Shown here: positions 60,930-64,000 of the stretch, in pieces | Position numbering within the stretch: the first letter of the stretch is position 1 | Layout of the letters: each line of letters opens with the position of its first letter | Assembly: GCA_020086605.1 (NCBI GenBank) | Contig: JACBWW010000004.1 | Span: 36,994,618 to 37,058,617, forward strand | DNA from: Lanius collurio | Lineage: Eukaryota > Chordata > Aves > Passeriformes > Laniidae | Direction of reading: 5' to 3' | Length of the DNA stretch: 64,000 nt | Made by a program: the position numbers and the translations under genes | The notes under the pieces: generated by a model | Seen by the model: the letters and a program-made list of their open reading frames with translations, nothing else | Databases searched by the model: none | Told to the model about the DNA's origin: nothing

Positions 60930-62439
60930 CTGTAAACACGGAAAACATGAGTAGTTGGTGGGGCATGGTGTAGGTAGTCTAAAATTAAACTGAGAGTACA
61001 GTCCTGGCTGATATTTTCAGGGAGGATGACATCTTTGTTATTCAATCTTTTTTCTTATATGTCCTTTATCTAGATATAGGGACCATAACAATTATTTTTA
61101 CAATAGACTACCCCTGTGTCTTCAAAAGTCCTAGACATCTATCTTCTTGGATCTTTGGTTTCCTTTTCTTTCTAGTAAAATTAGGTCACTCTCTCAATGT
61201 AGCTTGTGTAGGCTCTGAGGCTGGCTTTTGCTTCTAGAGTTAACCCTGCAGCTTCTGGGTTCCCATCTGTAGGCCTGGAGTACTTCCAGACCCTCTTCAA
61301 GCTGTGAGGTTTCCTGCAACTTGTCCCCAGAGCATTTTGTCCTTCCTGTGGCAGTGACAGGAACTAGACGTTCCTTTAGCTTCTCCTCCAAAAGTATCCT
61401 ATCCTTGTTTTTTTTTGTTCCTATTCAGTTGAATTGGGAATTTCACTCCAATTTTCATTGTCGTTCTGTTGATCTTTTCTGAATGCTGATTTTTAATAGG
61501 GTTGGTATGGAATTTAAGAATTTTCCACTGTTGAAGCTTTTACAAAGAAGTTACAGATTCTTGTATTTCATAGAAATACAGAGTTTGTTGAATTTATGAT
61601 TTAAATAATGCCATGAGATCTGTTTGGTTTGCTTCCTGCCTGGTAAAGAGCAGAGTCAGAAGGTGCAGGCAGTTGTGCTCTCTGGACTGATTCCAGCTCT
61701 GGAACTTGCCAGACTTCAGTATTTCTGGGTTGAGGGAAGGACTAAAACAAAGAATTGGTCTGTTGAGATGTCAGGACTCTTTAGCCTGGAAATTCATGTA
61801 TCCATGTCATTCAAGGCTTTTAGGGTCTCAGATGGACACTAGGATATTTAGGACACTGATGGTGAGAAAACCATAAAGCCAGGTCCCTTAATGTAGTATT
61901 ATGGTTATCTCATTTCTTATCATCAAACCTTTTCTGGTCTGGGACCTGTTGCACCCAGCGGCCTCAGAATTCGGCTGTGAGCAGGCATCTTGGATCTTGC
62001 TTCTGCAGCAGGTTCTCTGGCTGTCCTGATTCTGGGTCCTCATGGTCCTGTCATCTGGCAGGACTAGAGCATGGGGAGATTCCCCATAGCCCAGGGTCTC
62101 AGGTCTGGATCTCTCAGCTCCTTAGTAAGGAGTGGCAAAGTTATGATACCCCGGTGATTCCAGCATCTTTTTCATGAGCTCTGGGATTTTAATCTCTTTA
62201 TAGCTCTGAGGTTATCCTAACTCCTGGTTTAAAATATATTCTGTAGTGTCAGTAGATATTAAACCCAAAGAAGAGGATAATACTGAGATTTCAGATTAAA
62301 TGTCACAACTGGCCAAAGTTGCTCATATTCACACTCACTTTAATTCTCCACTTTGTCGTATCTGGAATTTCTAACAGAATTTGTACACTACTCTATTTTC
62401 ACGGCATATGCTATTCAAACTTAATAAACCTCCTACTCG

Positions 62440-62905
62440 GAGCAAATGATCATAGCAAAACAATTCACCTTTGAAGTGTTTTAATGTGTATCTGCTATCT
62501 CAAGTCAGAAAAATAATCTCATTAAAGATGCTAATAAATTAAGCTAATTATTTCATTCCTGTCTATTAAAGACTACTATATTAAATGGATCAAAATGCTG
62601 ACTTTAAAATGTTTATATCTCATTATTAATAATTACTTCTATTAAAGTTTTGTCTTTAATGTTGCCTCAGTGCCTTACCTGAGCAATGAAAATGCTTTAA
62701 GAAAATGGTAATTTTATTGTTGATGTCTATAAATATAGCAAATACCAGTCTGGCTTTTAAGCGTGTTTGCAAAGCTTGGCTCTTACTGTTAAAAGCCATA
62801 TATTGTAGAACATGCAGAACTTTAGTGGATGACTTATACAATGTCACATCCAAATGATCCAGACCTGCATTTATGGTGCAGTAACATGTACTTGTACAAA
62901 GTCAC
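62440..62905. promoter_or_regulatory. Candidate conserved non-coding element, AT-rich part
   Basis: Dense in homeodomain-type motifs: GCTAATAAATTAAGCTAATT (about 62530-62549), TCATTATTAATAATTAC and GATCAAAATG. No homopolymer or repeat interrupts it. A perfect minus-strand donor (GCTCAG followed by GTAAGG, at 62679/62678) lies below a TATTTATAG acceptor at 62727. Texture and position beside the CpG-retaining block suggest one long conserved element. Confidence 0.35.
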
Positions 62906-63061
62906 CTCAGCGGGATTTGGCGATGACCCTTTCATCTTGAAGCCGGATTTAACGCGGCTATAACAATTCAATCTTCCTTTGTCACTGTGCCGACAATGTC
63001 CTCCTCCGTGATCTGAAAAGTCACTCATAAATGCGATCAGCAGTTTCTGTCTGCTGAAGCT
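62906..63061 (-). other. CpG-retaining 156-nt block: cassette-exon-like or conserved element
   Basis: On the minus strand a 3' splice site (CACTGTTGTTACCTTTTAG, ending at 63062) precedes the block. A 5' splice site follows (GCTGAG then GTGACT, exon end 62906). Between them is exactly 156 nt, 52 codons, open in one frame only. It begins SFSRQKLLIAFMSDF and ends KMKGSSPNPAE, with a Gly/His/Cys stretch GGGHCRHSDKGRLNC in the middle. Eight CpGs (at 62911, 62921, 62944, 62953, 62955, 62991, 63007 and 63034) survive where flanking kilobases have very few. CpG survival points to selection or an unmethylated state. I recognise no protein family. Either an alternative exon of a minus-strand gene or an ultraconserved-type non-coding element would fit. 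Confidence 0.33.
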
Positions 63062-63065
63062 CTAA

Positions 63066-64000
63066 AAGGTAACAACAGTGAAATTTGATTGAAACAAGCT
63101 TACCTCAAAAAAACCTCATCAATTATCCCTTCCCATGTTCCATGCTGCCCAAGGCAAGTAGGAGAAAGGAACAATGGCAAGTCCCCTCCTGTTCATGGTC
63201 ACTCAGTCAGATTAAAGTTAGGAGCATATCTAGGAACTGCCCTATTTTGTCAGACTAGTGACATATCTACCATTTTTTCTTGAGGCCAAACTATATTTGG
63301 TTTTTCACAAAATGTACAGACCACTCCAAGACAGGGAATTATTTATCTCGGAAAAATTTCTTCCTGAAGACCATGTTTAGTTTCTGCTGTGAAGCATGAA
63401 AATTCAACTGCATTGCACCTGTATTAAGTATACTGAAATAATTATTTGATTGTCTCAACCTCTTTTTGACTTGATTGTCTCAACCTTCTTTTTACACTTT
63501 CCCCTAGATGGTATCTGTAAAGTATGTTGAAGTAAATAAAATTTATTTTCATTTTACTCAATTCTTAGGTTTGAAATCTAAGATCATATTCTTTGGCACC
63601 TAAAATAGGTTTTGATATGTTACTTAATTGAAGAAGTTTTGTCAGTGCTGGTGGGCTTTTGAGGTAAATTCACTCTGCCATGGCTGAAGCAGGTACTATT
63701 AGAGCCTCTCACTCTCTGTTCTGAAATTCTGGTAGGTGCTGCACCCTAAAATCACAGTCAGCAGAACATCTTTTAGGGGAAGGGTCCTTATCCACTGAAC
63801 TGAAAGTCGCTCATTTTAGCTAAAACAATTGAGTAATATGGCTTGGAGTGTTAAGTATCTGAAACAATTAAAATGTTGTCCTGTTGTATTTAACTGGCTG
63901 AGTTGTAAAGCTGCTAATTGCTGGCTGATGGTAAGACACATTAATGGAATGTTCTGAAAGTCTATTATGAGTCCAGATAGGTTGGAGGGAAGTGTCTTGG
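63066..64000. other. AT-rich unique sequence, no gene recognised
   Basis: The tail of the window. It holds a 25-bp tandem duplication (63446-63495) and otherwise nothing recognised. Confidence 0.6.
63446..63495. repeat. 25-bp tandem duplication (2 copies)
   Basis: TTGATTGTCTCAACC starts both copies (63446-63470 and 63471-63495). They differ by a C/T order change and the last bases (CTCTTTTTGAC against TTCTTTTTAC). Confidence 0.85.

Larger units (their letters stand above)
55776..62439. other. AT-rich unique sequence, no gene recognised
   Basis: No gene or dispersed repeat is recognised. Two microsatellite-like tracts (57226-57262 and 60642-60675) and a 23-bp-period duplication (59650-59686) are listed. 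GC-richer, partly open patches at 61190-61400 and 61620-62200 match no family I know. A splice-bounded minus-strand segment lies at 60872-60929. Confidence 0.6.

Noticed and set aside
61194..61391. Minus-strand frame as a CR1 ORF1 fragment
   Set aside because: Charged, coiled-coil-like flavour only; no motif of CR1 ORF1 could be matched.
1..64000. CRISPR arrays, insertion sequences, operons or prokaryotic origins
   Set aside because: No regularly spaced repeats and no long prokaryotic-type genes; repeat families identify the DNA as avian nuclear sequence.

Overview
The window looks like a piece of a bird nuclear genome, most likely a passerine or close relative. The evidence is its repeat content: three certain or likely CR1 (chicken repeat 1) LINE copies, two fainter CR1-like relics, and a solo LTR of an avian endogenous retrovirus. 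The rest is AT-rich, CpG-poor DNA with poly-T and A/C-rich low-complexity tracts and no long open reading frame. No bacterial-type operon, CRISPR array, plasmid gene, rRNA or convincing tRNA is present. I read it as intergenic 'gene desert' or very large intron; no protein-coding gene can be named.

Layout: 1-29.5 kb is mostly unique AT-rich sequence. It holds a 26-bp tandem duplication (2142-2193), an 18-bp perfect palindrome (1598-1615), a GC-richer block (6357-6660), conserved-element-like stretches and a faint RT relic near 27.05 kb. A solo LTR lies at 29548-30145. A 5'-truncated CR1 on the minus strand fills 32096-33845; its reverse-transcriptase active site is broken. 33.9-55.2 kb is again unique sequence, with an A/C-rich tract (35410-35521), a tiny CR1 tail (39411-39455), a very old CR1-like relic (about 45.64-46.01 kb) and a small CpG cluster (53392-53560). 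A plus-strand CR1 that has lost its 3' end lies at 55256-55775. 55.8-64 kb is unique sequence ending in the most interesting stretch, 62.45-63.07 kb.

The best candidate for hidden function is 62440-63065. It combines homeodomain-type AT-rich motifs with a 156-bp block (62906-63061) that keeps eight CpGs in CpG-poor surroundings. On the minus strand that block is open for exactly 52 codons between a good 3' splice site and a usable 5' splice site. It could be a conserved enhancer, a conserved cassette exon, or both. Several other splice-bounded open segments exist on both strands (14710-14944 minus and 60872-60929 minus are the best). Pseudo-exons of this kind are common by chance in vertebrate introns, so all are given low confidence.

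The repeats are dead copies and no set of genes working together can be described. The contributions of this annotation are the repeat map, the candidate regulatory and exon elements, and a clear statement of which open frames are artefacts.
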